Assembly (NCBI GenBank): GCA_013397935.1
Contig: VZRN01004254.1
Coordinates: forward strand, 2,073,861 to 2,137,860
Reading direction: 5' to 3'
DNA: 64,000 nt
Source of the DNA: Dasyornis broadbenti
Taxonomy: Eukaryota; Chordata; Aves; Passeriformes; Dasyornithidae
Numbering within the stretch: position 1 is the first letter of the stretch; every line of letters begins with the position of its first letter. The notes below the pieces were generated by a model. It was not told the DNA's origin, ran no database searches, and was given only the letters and a program-made list of their open reading frames with translations. Below, piece by piece: positions 47,661-61,266 of this stretch. Made by a program: the position numbers and the translations under genes.

Positions 47661-50600
47661 CCAAGAAAGTCTAATTTGATTTACCAAACTAGATGCTGGT
47701 GTGCATAGCATTACAGACTTCCCACTATTATCTCTGGCTGAGATGGAATTCAGCAGCTAACAAGAGTAGTTAAGGATTTACCATTAAGAGTGAAGAGAAA
47801 TCCTTTCATAATTTTAAATAGCTTTGCATTTCTAAAATGCTTAGGGATCACTTAAAATCCACAGATGCTTTTGAAAGAGGCACGGTTCACTGCACAGTCA
47901 GTCATAATGTTGCCTGGTCTGAGTACAGAAGAGATATGCAGCTGACGTAGGTTTGGAAGGTCACAGTTGCTGTATTTACTGGAGCTTATTATTAGCTGGA
48001 AACTCTATTTTTGCTATCAAGTGCACTTGTCAAATCCAGGCTTGCTGTCAGAGGCCAGTGAAGAAGTGATATTCCCTGAGAAGCTGTCCTTCTTATGACC
48101 GTTCAATAGTATCCCTAAATGAAGATTTAATGTATTTTGAATGGAAAACAGAATCTGTGTTCCATCCATTTTGAGTCAGGAAAAAACAAAAGCATAAGCA
48201 GCACTCAGCCTTTTCTCCATGGATACATTTCTGCAGAGCAGCAGGACTTTGGCAGCAGAGCTCTCTTCATAAAGTAAGCAATTTTCAGGAGGGTTAGTAG
48301 GGTTATTTTTTTCTTTCTCTTTTTGGAAGAAGAAATAACCCAAACAGTGTGTTCTGGGAGGTACTTACTTTAGTGATTCCTGAAATTCTCTCCTTTACTT
48401 TCCAGCTTTAATTTTATTATATAAGTGTGATTTTCTTTCCTTTCCATGTGTTGTACATCTGCTCTACAGGCTCCAGCCAGGAGAATAACCATATGGGGAC
48501 ATGAAAATCTCCACTGCATTGATGCCAGAAGACAAGTTTATGTTCATTCCAAATGGCATCAAAGGCTGCTTGTATATTTTCCCTTTACATCCCTTCCAGT
48601 GACTTAAATCTGTGGTGTTGTCTAAAGCACACAAGAAAAGAAAAGGCCTGTCAGATTATGAACTGAAAAATACTCCTCATAGTTCTGGAATTTAGATGAT
48701 CAATGAGTTTTACTTTAAAGCACTTATGCATTGAGTGTTTTCTGCTTTTTTCTTTGTCAGGTAGCAATTACTGCACAAGGACGAGCTCTCCTTCTGACTG
48801 ATCCCAGTACTTTTCTTCATTTTTGCTCATGACAGATTCCTTCCCCAAACCTGTATAGAGGCAATATTCTCTGTAGGAGTGAAAACCATTCTGTTAAAAT
48901 TTCTCCAGTGTCTGATGCTCTCATTAGGTAAATGCCTCACCTGCTGCACTATCTTTGTCATTCCAGTGCTGGTTAGAACAGGTATGAAAATACTGTGTAG
49001 GCATTGCTAAAAAAGACAGTCAGCATCAACACAGCTTGATCCAAGCTGATGCTGAGTTACTGACTTGTCCTGGGAAGGGGTAGTTATTTCTTGTTGGACA
49101 AACAATTGTGCACAATTGCTTGTCATAAAATGAAAGGTTAAGGAAAATTGTGCTATCGTGGACAGAATGGCATTTAGAAAAAGTAATAATAATCAAAATT
49201 TCTGGCTGTATTTGAGCAAAAGTAGCTAAGTCCTGATTACTTTCTAAAAAACTCAAACTGTGTGATATATACTTATTTTTATAAATAGCTATTTGAAAAC
49301 ATATGCAAACTTCTGGCAGACGTGGGCTTCACCTAAAAGTCTGACCTTAAAGAAATTTGGTGTATGGAATTCATTTTCAAGCAGTAAAATCCATTTTACT
49401 TGGAATGAATTCATTGCTAGAGGGAAAAAAAAGCAATACCCACCATTCTTTTCTCTGACACAAGGCCAGGAACACTGGTCTAGCATGGCTGAAGCCTCAT
49501 GGCTATAGTGCAGTTCCACAAAATAGTGCTGGTTCCTGTGCCAGCTAGGACTACTGAACCTTAGTGCTGGTGTTGCTCTCTGAATGATGATGATGGCTTT
49601 GAGATATATCTGCAAGCAGAAACTTTACCCTAGAAATTTATTTGGATCAGGTTGGAATTGTCACTTACTAGGTCCCAAGGACTCAGCTTCAGTAGTATTT
49701 TTCCAAAGTTTGATCTGTCTTGCTCACAAGGCATGCAGAGCTCTGACTCTTTACAGAGGAAGAGTCAGTATTCCAAAGTCACTTTAAGGACTTGGTTCCT
49801 TTCCCGTTGCTTCACAGATTCCTATGTCACGTTCCTGCTATTTTTGTTCTTCTGGAATTCTGTCTCCAGATCCCAGTGACTTGCATATTTCCCAGTGTCA
49901 TCTCTTATTTGCCAGATGTGAGACACAGACATTATGGTCTGTTAACACTGAGTATCATCAAAATCTATGCAAATAAACACTTGTTCTGAAAGCCTGCAGC
50001 CCAGAAAGCTCAGGAGGCAGAAAAAGGAACAAATGGCTTCCCATAGTGTCACCTCCTCACTGTGTGCTAGTGTTTCCCTCTGCAAGAGGCAGCAGCCAGC
50101 ACACCTCTTCATGGAGTTACAGGCAAGGCTCTGTGTCTGTGTGGGCTACTTGTCCAGGGTATCAGTAGAGATATAGCTTAATCTTTGTCCATGAAATAAT
50201 ACCAGGCAAGTGGCAATCAGTAAAAGATTCAACTCATCCAACCGTAGAAATGCATATAACCATAATCTATTTCTATGGAAAACCTGCTTTTGTTCATCTA
50301 TGATGCAGCTCAGTCCATAATAGGGAACATGTGTTGCTTGTGAATCATAAATAATCTATTCAGGACTGGATGTAGTCTCAGCAGCAGGAAATTCATGCTG
50401 GTCAATGCCTGTGAAAGGATGAGTGTTCTCCTACTTCTGAGTGTTCCCTTCCTTCCTTCTTCTGTACTGCATGTCAGCTGAGGCTGGGGAGTGAGTTGTT
50501 GAAGTATGGTTATTAATTAAAAATGAGGGAGTCATTCTAGATCAGATGTGCACAGCTCTCCATAATCCTTATGTTTGTTGTGTTCTCTATTAACTTTCAC

Positions 50601-53600
50601 AATGACACTTGGCATTTCCTTAATTGTTAAAGATGTTTTAAATTGATCTTTCTGAACTGATTTTCTCTGCTGTCACATCTGCCACTTCATGTCAGACTTC
50701 AAACGTTCCTGTTCTGGCTCAGCCTCAGTATCCTTACAGTACTTGATATGTTTTCTCTGGGAAACATCTGCCAGATTCCAGAATAATTTCCTGTTATTTC
50801 TAAATGCCAAGGTTAATACTGGATGTGGCTGGTTTTAGTACTGGCCTCGTTGTAGCCATCCCTTAGAGGCTCCATTTTCTTTTTCCTTAACTTTTGGTTA
50901 TTTACAGTAGAGAAAATACATCTCATTCTTATGGCGTTGAAGTAGCAGTGTAAATATCACCTTTGATTATTTTAGGCATTGTCTGTCTATTTTCCTGTTA
51001 ACTAAGGAATGATTCCTTAGCTCTCCCCTCCCTTTGATCTTGAGTGCTACTTTTCTCATTACCACTATCAGAACTTTAATTACAAAGCACCACTTGCTAT
51101 GGCTGAGTGGCAGAACCTGGCCTTAAAGGAATACATTTTGTCTTTTATCTTTTTATTTCTTTTTTACATAGCTCTACTTAGAATTGGCTTCAGAAAGATT
51201 ATATTCAAAGGAAATTCACATTGAATTATAGTTTCATCAGTATTCCAAATGCCAGTTATTAGACTTTAAGCAGGCTATATTTGTGGACTGCATTCATCAA
51301 ATAGGCTGTGCATACCTGTGCTGGAGAGAACAGGAAGAGAACAATCAGTTATATTAATCTGTTATTTAAAGTTGACAAAAATAACCTTTAATATTCTTCC
51401 TTTATGTACTTTTCCTCCTGGTTATCTTGACTAAAGAAAACAGTTTGTAGCACAGAAGAACTTTCATAAGCTGATTTTCAATAATTCAAAAATATTAGTG
51501 ATAAGATGGCACAAGCTGTGGGAAAAAATGCTAATCGTGAAATTATATGTTGTGGAATATCACCTTATTTTGAATTACACAAGGTCTATATTCCAACAGT
51601 CATCTAGGCTGGAAATTCTGCTGCCTACAGTACTGCTTCCTGTCTGCAGAATGGACCCATTGAGGGGGGAATAGCGTGGCATATAGTGACGACAAATGAA
51701 ATTCCTTTTAAACTGCTGAGAACTTAGCCTTTGTAAGGACTAATTCAGATATTTAAGCCAGTTGAAATCTAAGTGTACATGTGACTTTTTGCATAATTGC
51801 TTAAGAGATACAAGTAATAACAACTTCATTAGTTGTAATTTCTACAGCTTTAGAAAGAATGTTTAAATCAAGCCACCAGTTGTGCTGGAAATGCAATTAT
51901 ATCTAAGAAACAGCTGCTGTTTTACATTAACCTCTGCTTCCAGTCAACATGTAAAACTGCAGTATGAAGAAAGCGTAAATTTAGTGGGAGTATCCTAAAG
52001 TCAATAGCAAACAAAAAAATCCACTTTGTTAAAAGATTTTCTTTTTTTTGGGAAAAAAAAAAAAACTACACAAGAACTTTTAAATCTCTCTACTGATATT
52101 AATTATTTGCATTTGTTTGCTTGCAAAACATTTGCTATACTGTTTTCCCATGTGTACCTGCCTGTTGAATATAACTTCATAGTACCACTTTTAATGGAAT
52201 TTCTATCACTTGTTTACCTTAATTACAAATGGGTACTTCATAATAGGTGTTTGACAGATGTTTTGCTGGGCTGCTGCTGAACCTTGATATATGCCCCATC
52301 TTCTTTGAATGTTCCTCTTTTTAGTTTTCATTTTTCTTAGAGAAACAAAATGAAAGAACTTGGCAGGGCCATTCAACTCTGAGGCATTACATGAGTCATT
52401 GGATGAGACTGGAAGATATTCTTGCCAGCAATTCAGCCTTTTTACAAGGTTCTTGTTTAGAAGTAATGGACAATCTTTCCATTGCAATCCCTTCCTCATG
52501 CTTTAATTCACCAGAAGTGCCAGAATGATGGACTTTCCCATCATAAATACAGCAGCAAGTGTAATTATTTTGAATATTTCAAAGAAGGTTTTTTTAAAAT
52601 CTGTTGTCTATTCATGATTAGTTAATTTTCCTGGATGAAAAAAAAAAAAACACATGTGCTGTTTCATGGGGGAACACAGTGAATCAAAGTAATTAAAGTA
52701 ACTAACAGTGTTGGAAGTTTATTCTTGATGCTTCTTACTGAGTTCCCTCTGGACAGGATAACTGAGAAACAATGCATGAGCAAAAATTTTCTAATGTATA
52801 TTCCATTTCTTCTCAGCTCTACCTTCCATTGCTATTATGTGCTATACAAATCTTTCTGCATTTAGTGCTGGCTTGTAGTTTGAAAGATGTAATAGGAATT
52901 TGGGTTTATGATTTCTTCACCAGTTTGAAATAGAATTGAAACTGTTGTGAATTAACCTCAAATTTAAGCCTTCCAAAACTTTAAGCTAAATCTCACTAGT
53001 CTTCAGAAAACCATCTTTTTATTTTAAACATAATCCTAAGTGTCTTTCTCCCACTGCTATGCCTTTAGCCGCTGCAGTGAAAAAAAAAATGTATATAGGG
53101 ATCCAAAACCAAATGAAAACTAACAACACAATAACCTAAACTCAAATTGATGTATCTTAGCCTTGTGTAGAATCTATGAAGTGGTAAAAACAGTGTCATG
53201 ATCTCTGGACTACCAAAGAGTGATGAGTAATATGACAATTCCTGTGAAGTACATTAATGTTTTTTGTTTACCAAGGTTCTTTTTTTAAAGGATATTGAGA
53301 CTGAAGCTTTGAGTTAGTTGATGCCCAGAGGGAAGATTTGTTTTCTTTTGAATTTTAGATTAGTTACCAAAAGTAAATGCTCCTCTTCTGACATCTACAA
53401 TATCAAGATAAGTATGTATCATAGATATGGTGTCTAGGATGTTGGCTGTGACTGTTCTTCCACTCAGGCTGTCATCAGTTTTGTTACTTCTAATTTATAC
53501 TTACTGTATACTTTTAATTTAGTCATTTTATTTGCTGTGTGACAAACCCAATTGTTATTTGTATCTAGTTCTGGAGACATGGTTTCTAGAGCAGCTTTTT

Positions 53601-53660
53601 GTGCAACATGTCCACTCAGCAGCATGATCATCCATGGACAGCGTACTGTCTCTGTGAGGG
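47661..53660. other. AT-rich non-coding DNA, nothing recognised
   Basis: Six kilobases of unique sequence with A-runs near 52055-52066 and 52639-52650. The longest open frames (49289-49615 minus, 108 codons; 52206-52499 minus, 97 codons) have overlapping opposite frames and no recognisable domain. The part around 51840-51960 has the texture of conserved non-coding DNA, but I cannot support it further. Confidence 0.5.
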
Positions 53661-54226
53661 TATGCAGGTTTTGGCTTGGGCCAAGTTAATTTTCTTCATA
53701 ATAGCTGGCGTGTTTTGGCCAGAGCTGTTTTCAGAGCTGTGCTGCTGAGAAGTGCTTGCACAGCATCAAGGCCTTTTTTGCTTCTCACACTACCCCAAAA
53801 CTGAGTGCACTGCAGGGTGCAGGACAAGTTAAGATAGGACACAGGCAGGACAGCTGACCCCAAATGACCAACGAGATATTCCATACTATATGGCATCAGC
53901 TCAATATATAAAGAGTGGGGAAGAAGGAGGAAGGCGAAAATCTTCAGAATGGTGGTGTTTGTCTTCCCAAGTAACTGTTACATGTGATGAATCCGTGCTT
54001 TCCTGAGGATGGCTGAGCACCTTCCTCCCCATGGGAAGCAGTGAATGAATTCCTTGTTCTGCTTTGCTTGTGTGTGCGGCTTTTGCTTTCCTTATTAATC
54101 TCTCTTTATCTCAACTCATAAGTTTTCCCATTTTTAGTTCTCCAATTCTCTCCCTTAACTGACTGTGAGGGGAGTGAGCAAATGCCTGTTTGGGACTTGG
54201 TTGCCAGCTTCGGTTAAACCACATGG
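53661..54226 (+). mobile_element. Avian ERVL-type solo LTR, plus strand
   Basis: A roughly 566-bp LTR of a well-known avian endogenous retrovirus group. It opens near TATGCAGGTTTTGGCTTGGG and runs through the AAGTTAATTTTCTTCATAAT block. A TATATAAAG promoter box lies at 53905-53912. The R/U5-type stretch contains TTGTCTTCCCAAGTAACTG, ATGGCTGAGCACCTTCCTCC, GTGAATGAATTCCTTG and CTTTATCTCAACTCATAAG. It closes at GGTTAAACCACAT. The polyadenylation signal position reads ATTAAT, a degenerate form. The U3 part looks shorter than usual. No gag, pol or env is adjacent, so it is a solo LTR. Terminal bases have drifted and I find no clear target-site duplication. Family recognition is from memory; LTR boundaries are accurate to a few bases. 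Confidence 0.87.
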
Positions 54227-57200
54227 GGAGCCTGAGTCTGAGAGTCTAAACAGACACGTTCCTCAGAGGACACTTGAACTGTCTCTGAGCCCACATTTGG
54301 AAGTTCATTGCTTCATGATCAATCGGCTTGGTCTCAAAAACAGCTATATGCTAGTACCATGCCATGTGGGTAGACATACCTAATGGAATTTATTTTAAAT
54401 CATAACCCTGAGATTATTCTATGGATCGATGTCTCAAGATATTAGAGGCTGACATGAATCCAAATAGCTGGATATAGAGGTCTATGGTATGGATGTTATT
54501 GCTGCCAACCATTATAAACAGTCTGTTTTATTGCTCTGTTGGGGGAACAAAGCCGACATTCACTCAAGAAATGAGGGGTGTTGGCCATTTCTAATAAAAG
54601 TTAAATAGATTTTTACCATTTGCAGTTTTACTAGAGCAAATTGATACAACCTTCCTGCCAATTTGTTACCACTCCTTTAGTTGTAAAAAACAGATGAACG
54701 AGTATAGCATGCATGTGACAGAGTGAGAAATGGGTTCTACTTCAACAGTTTTGCTGGAGTTTTATGCCTTATAACCTGTTTGGTAAGCTGCATGCTTGAT
54801 TGAAAAGGAAATGGTGTGTTCAGTCGATGTCAGGCCAGTGTCAACATGATGTTCATGTTAGTGCAGATTTAGATGCAGAAATCAAACGTTGGTCTGGGGA
54901 AGGAAACGTTATTGCTTAGTGATACTGCCAAGCACGGGAACTTACACAGCTTGTCAGTAGTTGAGTGGCAGTAGATGCCTACACCAGTGAACTGTAAGAC
55001 AGTCAAGATCTGCTGGATGTACTAATATACCATCTTTGTTTTGGTAATTTAACTGGAAACCAGGAAATAGAGTTAATGTAAGCTGGGGTGAAATAATTAC
55101 TCCTTCACATTCAGAGAGAAATGCTGTGGTAGGAGAGTCCAGCAAAACTGTTTCCCTAGTGAATGAAGCTGCCTTCTGTCTCTACTGAAACTAATGTAAA
55201 AAAAGATGGAGCTTCTGATAATGTACTGAGTCACTTCTTTGTCCCCTTCACAATTAAGCTACATGAAAAACAGCTGACGTTAAGGATGTGTGGTAAAGAG
55301 AACATGCAAAGAGACAAGGTCTGACCAAAGCTCTGCCTAAGCACTATTCTTCCTTCAGAGGTGGCAAATGGTGAATGACCAGGGAAAGGTGGAACAAGTT
55401 AAACACATGGAAATATTTATGCTCTGTATCTCAGGTTCTGCTGATCTGAGGCTCGAGGGCAGAGATTACATCAATCCAGCACTGGTTTCTCACCTTCTGA
55501 AGTTTGTTTCTTCTAACTCCAAAAGCCCTTTCACTTTTTCGTTAGGACTTACTTTTCTTCCTCAGTAAATTATGAGAGGTTTCCTCCAATACGCAAGAAG
55601 ATACTACATCACGGAAGGTGCTGTCATGGCTTTATAGTATTTTTTTTTTTTGTCTGTTTTGACTTAAGACCCAATTTTGCTCAGTCTACCATTCCTGTAT
55701 TGTGGGTTATTGATGAAATATGCCAGTATTACATAGGCTATTGGCAATTATATTACTTCCTGCTGCTCAACTTTCTTTACCATGTTTTCCAGTTTGTTAA
55801 ACAGTGTAAAAACACAGTTAAAAACATTTGATTGAAAAACTTGATATTTCATTCCTCCTTGGTGAATTTTCTTTCTTGTAGGGAAAACCCAATAACTGCT
55901 CATGTTGAAGAGAATTTACCTCTCCAATGGTATTCTTCCAACCAGTCTTTGTTGCACACTGGTAAATTCATTTTTTTTAAGGCCAGAAGAAATTATTTTT
56001 TACGTCCAGTTTTAACTACTGTGTAGGGCAGGGTACTTTGTTTCTGGGAGTTTTTCCTTCAGCAAGACCCCTGACATATCTGTGAGAAGAACACCTCATT
56101 TTAATTAGGTGCTAAGAATAAAGCTATCAAAATGATCAAAGAAAGTACCACCCTGGCCATTCACTTGGCAAGTTATTGCCTAAGTTAATGTAGTTTGTCC
56201 CAGCAAATGATCTGTCAATGAAGTCAGTGACAAAATTCTAGATAAATTAAACAGCCAGTATTGAACCCATTGTTCCAAGTCCAGTTTAGAAGAAATAAGA
56301 AGAGACTTACTTGTCCATTCAACATGGTAATGTGTCGTCTGGAATGATTATTATTTTCACTTTGAACTGTGTCCGTAGTTTTCCACCATTGTAGTTCAGA
56401 GTCATATGACACTATGCTGTTCAAATGTGTTGTGTAGGCAAATAGGGCTTGTGCTAAGGTTTTCACCACACTGCAAATTTGTCTTTCAAAATTTCTTTTA
56501 AAAATCTGATCTGGGAAAAAATCCAAAATGTATTAAATTGGACATTAAAAAATGGTAAATTCTAGTATAGAAATATTTAGAATACCTCAACAGACCTGTG
56601 TATTAATAATGTCTGTGTATTAACAAGTAAAGAAATACATGAAGAGAAAATTTGAGGAGTGAAATGGTTGTGGCTGAGGAACTGATGTTCAAACTGTGTT
56701 TATTTCTTCTGAATTTACCTCAGGCTCACTCCATTCTTTTCCCTGAACAGACATGAGCAGCCAAACAGAGCACATATACTGGGTTTGTTTCTCCTGAGAG
56801 ATTTCCAATTTTCCTACTCTGACACCAGTTTGCAAATAGGGAAAGTCAATGAACTACTGAAAACCACACTCCAATACCAAAGTAATAATGATATCAGCAA
56901 TTTCTGCATTCCTCTTACTGGACTTTTCCGTAACAGATACCATAGCTGCTGAGTTTACTTGTTCTCCTGCAACTTTCTTATAGAGGTGGCTGGTTAGTTG
57001 CAGCAGAGAATGACTTTGGAGTCTTCATTTAGGTTCTTCACCTAAAAAGTAACAGTGCCATTTGTATTTCCTGGATTGTTTCATATGGGTATTTGAAAAC
57101 CAAATCTAACCTTGTATATATTTTCAGTAGTGCTCATCAGGAAAGCCTGAAATGAAGAATTGGTGGACAGTTTTCCTGACAATTCATGAGGCTGATAATT

Positions 57201-57467
57201 CTATTCTTCTTCCTTCTTCACTGCAATAAAGCAATGTGGCTTAGCAGAAACAGAAGTAAGCCTTTTCAGACAGCCTCCCCAGCAAAGGCTTTTATGTGAA
57301 CCATGATATTAGCATTGAGAATGACAACTTCTCACCAACACCCCACCTGAACCTTAACCACTCACTGCAGATACAAAACAAGTACTCATGGGCATGACAT
57401 GTTTTGCAGTTGGGGATGGGCAAAGGTTTTCTCTAAATAGTAAATCTTTAATACTCCTAAAGCTCTT
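54227..57467. other. AT-rich non-coding DNA, nothing recognised
   Basis: Unique sequence with a T-run near 55640-55651 and only short unsupported frames, the longest being 100 codons at 56224-56526 minus. Confidence 0.5.
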
Positions 57468-57500
57468 CAATCATATATCAAATCATATATCATATCAAAC
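57468..57500. repeat. Short tandem repeat, 12-bp unit
   Basis: AATCATATATCA occurs twice in a row, followed by a shortened TATCATATCA unit. Confidence 0.8.
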
Positions 57501-59304
57501 ATAGCAACAGTATCTGCTATCGAAGGGAAAATGTCATGGTGATATGTCTAGTAGATAAAGGATGAGAAACCCCATTTAAATTCTCTATGCAGCCTAGCAG
57601 GAACATGGATCTTCATTTTCTAGCTTGCAGGCTAGCAAGCACACAAAGAAACCTCTTAGAATTTGCTGTGAACTCTTGTCTTATTTCTGTGAAGGCACAT
57701 TCCCAGGAGCAAAGAGGAGAATTGAGGTATGTCTGACTCAAAGGAAGATGCCCTAACTATGAGGTTAGAGTGTTGCTTTCTTGCTCTCTTGTGCTATTTT
57801 TAGAAACAGTCTTTTGGAAGAAATAGAATGGCTCCTGCCGAGTAGGGTAGATGGGTACTTCATACTCACCTCAAAATACTGTAAATATTCTTAAACATCC
57901 CTTGGAAAACCCAATGATCTTGGATATTTAGCTGGAAGGGAGAGACAGCCCCAGACTGTTGGTGTGATCTGGGCCTAGAGTGCATTTGCACTTAGATTGC
58001 TTAACTAACACCTGAGCATCCTTGGAAAAGGAGCTTTGCGTGAACTTTGTCTCAGTCAAGAGTACCTGCTATTTTTTATTTTAAGGGATTGTTGTTAACA
58101 TTGTGGTGGGGTTTTTTGTACCCTGGAGTGAAAACTGTTACTAATTTTAAAGTTCTGTCCTATATTTCATGAATTTCCAGCATAAATAAAGCTGAATCAG
58201 TTAATCAAAGCTCCACAGAATGCTCTGTCAGTGTAGATCAATCCTGTTTTCAGTGCAGCAGTCATTTGAAACATCAGAGTTTTAAGAAAAACTGATCACG
58301 CAAAAAAAGTCTTTAAGAAGACAGTATAAGGATCCTGTCTGAAGTTTAATTCAGAGATGTAACTTTATGTTTCAGACTTTGACTATTAAATAAAAATTCT
58401 TTAAGTATCCACTCCTGCATTTGTAGCCCAATAAGAAAATACTATGCAAAGAAAAAGTATTCTGGACAATTTAATTGCGGACTATATAAACATGCTGTGC
58501 TTACCACATGTTTTATTAGAAAGACTTAAGTCACACTGTATGTACTAGCTAACCACTGCCCTTTGGAAGACCTCAACATTTATCGATGTAGACCTCCCTG
58601 GAGCAGTGTGGAAAGCAACCAACAATAGCAGAAATTACAGAGATTACTGCATTCTGTTATGCTGAGAAGATTGTGTAGGAGAGGGGTTTCGAACCAAATG
58701 GTGGTGATAGAGAAGTGGTGATTATGACTCTGAGCTTCTCTTGAATGTCTCTTTGAGAAAGAACATATCTGTGTGTTCCAGGAGAGTATTCTCAGAAGTG
58801 AAGGTTCTCTTCGAGAAAGGACAGGGTCAAAAATCCTCTGGCTGCAGTGAGACAAGAGCTTGGAGGATAAGGAAACTGTCCAGTGTTAAAGAATGGTGGG
58901 AAGCTAAGAGAAGTACTGTGAATACACCCTATGTTAGAGATACTTATTTGTGATGAGAGTTAAGTCTATCTTTGCCAAAGATTGTTTAATTTCCCTACAC
59001 GGTCTTGTTTCTTTGAGATGCTTTTTCAAAACTGAAATGTGTTTTTAAAACATTACAATCTAGAAGATTTACCTTTCAGGTAGTCTTAAGATTGCCTTGA
59101 AGAAGCATAGCTAGGATTAACTTATGTGCTCATGCTCTCTTATCTAACAGTTATTTTTTGGTGTGAGTATACAGCATCAAGGGATAAAGAAAAAGATGTT
59201 TGGTTCCTCGCATTTTTTTATACATGTGTTTTCTGGTTTATTTAACTATCTCCCATGTGGAATGTGACTGTGCAATGACTTTGAGGGTAATGTTCCATCA
59301 ACAA
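57501..59304. other. Non-coding DNA with one small hairpin
   Basis: Unique sequence. GCTTGC (57623-57628), loop AGGCTA, GCAAGC (57635-57640) forms a perfect 6-bp stem. Opposite-strand frames overlap at 58580-58953 without recognisable products. Confidence 0.5.
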
Positions 59305-59360
59305 ATCATAGAATGACAGAATAAGTTGGGTTGAAGAGGACTTCTAGAACACTCCTCTGC
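59305..59360 (-). mobile_element. CR1 LINE 3' terminus, minus strand
   Basis: ATCATAGAATGACAGAATAAG followed by TTGGGTTGAAGAGGACTTCTAG is the reverse of the CR1 3' end: tail octamers, then the TTCCAACCCAAAC-type block. The match fades after about 55 bases, so only the terminus remains, or the copy is a very short 5'-truncated insertion. Other avian repeats that borrow a CR1 tail would look the same. Confidence 0.75.
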
Positions 59361-61205
59361 AGCCATTTTGCCTTAGAGTTGTGAGGAGTTCCTTTTCTAG
59401 CCAAGAGAAATTTCTTCCACACCTGCATGACTTCCTACATGTTTAAAAGGATTGTTCTTCTATTTGAGAAGGCTGTCATAACTGCACACCAAAAGTAGTT
59501 CTTTGCATTCTGAGTAGAGAAATAATTTAGCCTAGATCAGGGAACATAGCAATAATAGCCATAAAGCTTACTGCAGTTTTTGCAAAAGAGGTTTCTTAAA
59601 TTGCCAGAGTGGTCTGTCAGATGCAACAAAGCATGCAAGTGAACTGGGTTATAAAAGTAATTCTAACAGATAATTTTATGAACACAGTCCTTGAAATTCT
59701 TTTTCATCACTGTGAAGATACAGAAAATTACAAAGCACAATTTTTTACTGCTACAGAAGTAGCAGAAGCACACTAAACCATCCCCCAAAATCATTCCATA
59801 GACCTCTTGTTTGAGATAACAAATTATGCTGTTCTGTTTTGCAATAAATGAAGCATTTTGGTACAACAAAAGTTTCATGTGCTGCTAGTATTATTTCCTC
59901 TTACAGCCACATAAAAAAAAAGGCAAAATGGGGAAAGGGCAAATTATTTTCTGTTACTCTGGATTCCTCAATAAAAAAAGTAATATTGTAAAAATGTTGC
60001 TGATAGATACAGCTTAAATGAAACAATCAGTTGTCATCATGGTTGTTTTCAAGAACATTTTAAAAGTAAAAAGCCTACTATAGGCAAGAGGTTTAAACTT
60101 GGAGATATCTTTTCATTTGAGTGGAAATGACAGCTCAACTATAGAGATATTGCTTTATTAACTAATAGTTTAATATGAGAATAAATACATATTGCCACCA
60201 ATTTTCCATTTCATAAGCTGTGTAATATAGCAGAGAATCATATGGCTAGTTGTTATTGTTCCTCTTTTGCTGAGAGTTATAGATGTTTCATTCTCTAAAG
60301 TTTGAATGAATGAAAATTTTGAACCTTATGTCTACAAGATGATGATTTCTATAGTCTTCAGCTGCATGAATCCTAAAACAGTCTCCATTTTATTAGAAGT
60401 ACACTGGAGATTTAGTACATTAGGGAAGATGTGTTTTTAAAGCTCTTTAAAAACTATAATGATCTTATATATATAATTTTCAGCAAGACATTTCCTTCAT
60501 CATACTGTGTTGCATGCTTTAAATGACATTTCTAAAATTAAAAACTCTTTATATAGCATATGCTGAGCTTTATTATTCCATGCTTTTTTGCTGAAGATTA
60601 AATTCTGCTAAAAATATGCTTTTTAAAAATTATCAATGTAATCTTAAAAACTATCATAGTAAAATAAATACGTACATAAATATACATTTTGCTAGAAGAT
60701 TTCACAGTGCATTAAGCTGAACAGTCACTGTGATTCTGTGAAACATATGGTTTAAGATAAAGAGATTATTTATGAGGAAATGACTATCTATCACAGAAAG
60801 ATGTCTGTCATTTCTTTGTATGAAAGGTAGTGTCCTTTGAGAGATTCATGCATTTTTGTTTGCACAAACTTCAGGTGTTTTAAGAAATAGTCTATTTTCT
60901 CTGTTATTCTATCTTAGTAATCTGAACTTCTTAATACTTGTGGAAGAAAACTGTTTTCTTCTAGTGTAAACAGTCTTGGACAGATGGAAAAACTTTTGAA
61001 TGACAGTTCTCTTTGTACTAAAATCTAAAGTTAATGTTAATTGCACTTCTAGAAATGGTAATGGACTGATTTAAAAGTAACAACAAAATAAGAACTAAGT
61101 TGTGTTTCTACATTTTAAAGTTGGTCATATAAAGGCATCTTAAACACTGCGTTTAAATTTGTGATAATTTTTACTCTGAGGAATTAAAAATCAAAGAAAA
61201 GTAAA
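59361..61205. other. AT-rich non-coding DNA, nothing recognised
   Basis: Unique and strongly AT-rich, with an AT alternation near 60468-60477. No coding frames over 75 codons. Confidence 0.5.
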
Positions 61206-61266
61206 TGTGCTGGTTTTGCTTGGCCCAGTTTTTGCTAGTGGGGGGGACGGTATATAAACCATGACA
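61206..61266 (+). mobile_element. Collapsed ERVL-type LTR (ends only)
   Basis: Sixty-one bases resembling the two ends of the LTR at 53661-54226 joined together. The left part, TGTGCTGGTTTTGCTTGGCC followed by CAGTTTTT, matches that LTR's start, and the right part, ACGGTATATAAACCATGACA, matches its end (CGGTTAAACCACAT there). It starts TG and ends CA as an intact LTR would. About 500 bp of U3-R-U5 is missing. No clear target-site duplication is seen. It could instead be chance similarity at the right end, which is the shorter match. Confidence 0.45.

Noticed and set aside
53696..53896. Minus-strand open frame inside the plus-strand LTR
   Set aside because: It lies wholly within the LTR on the opposite strand and is a chance frame.
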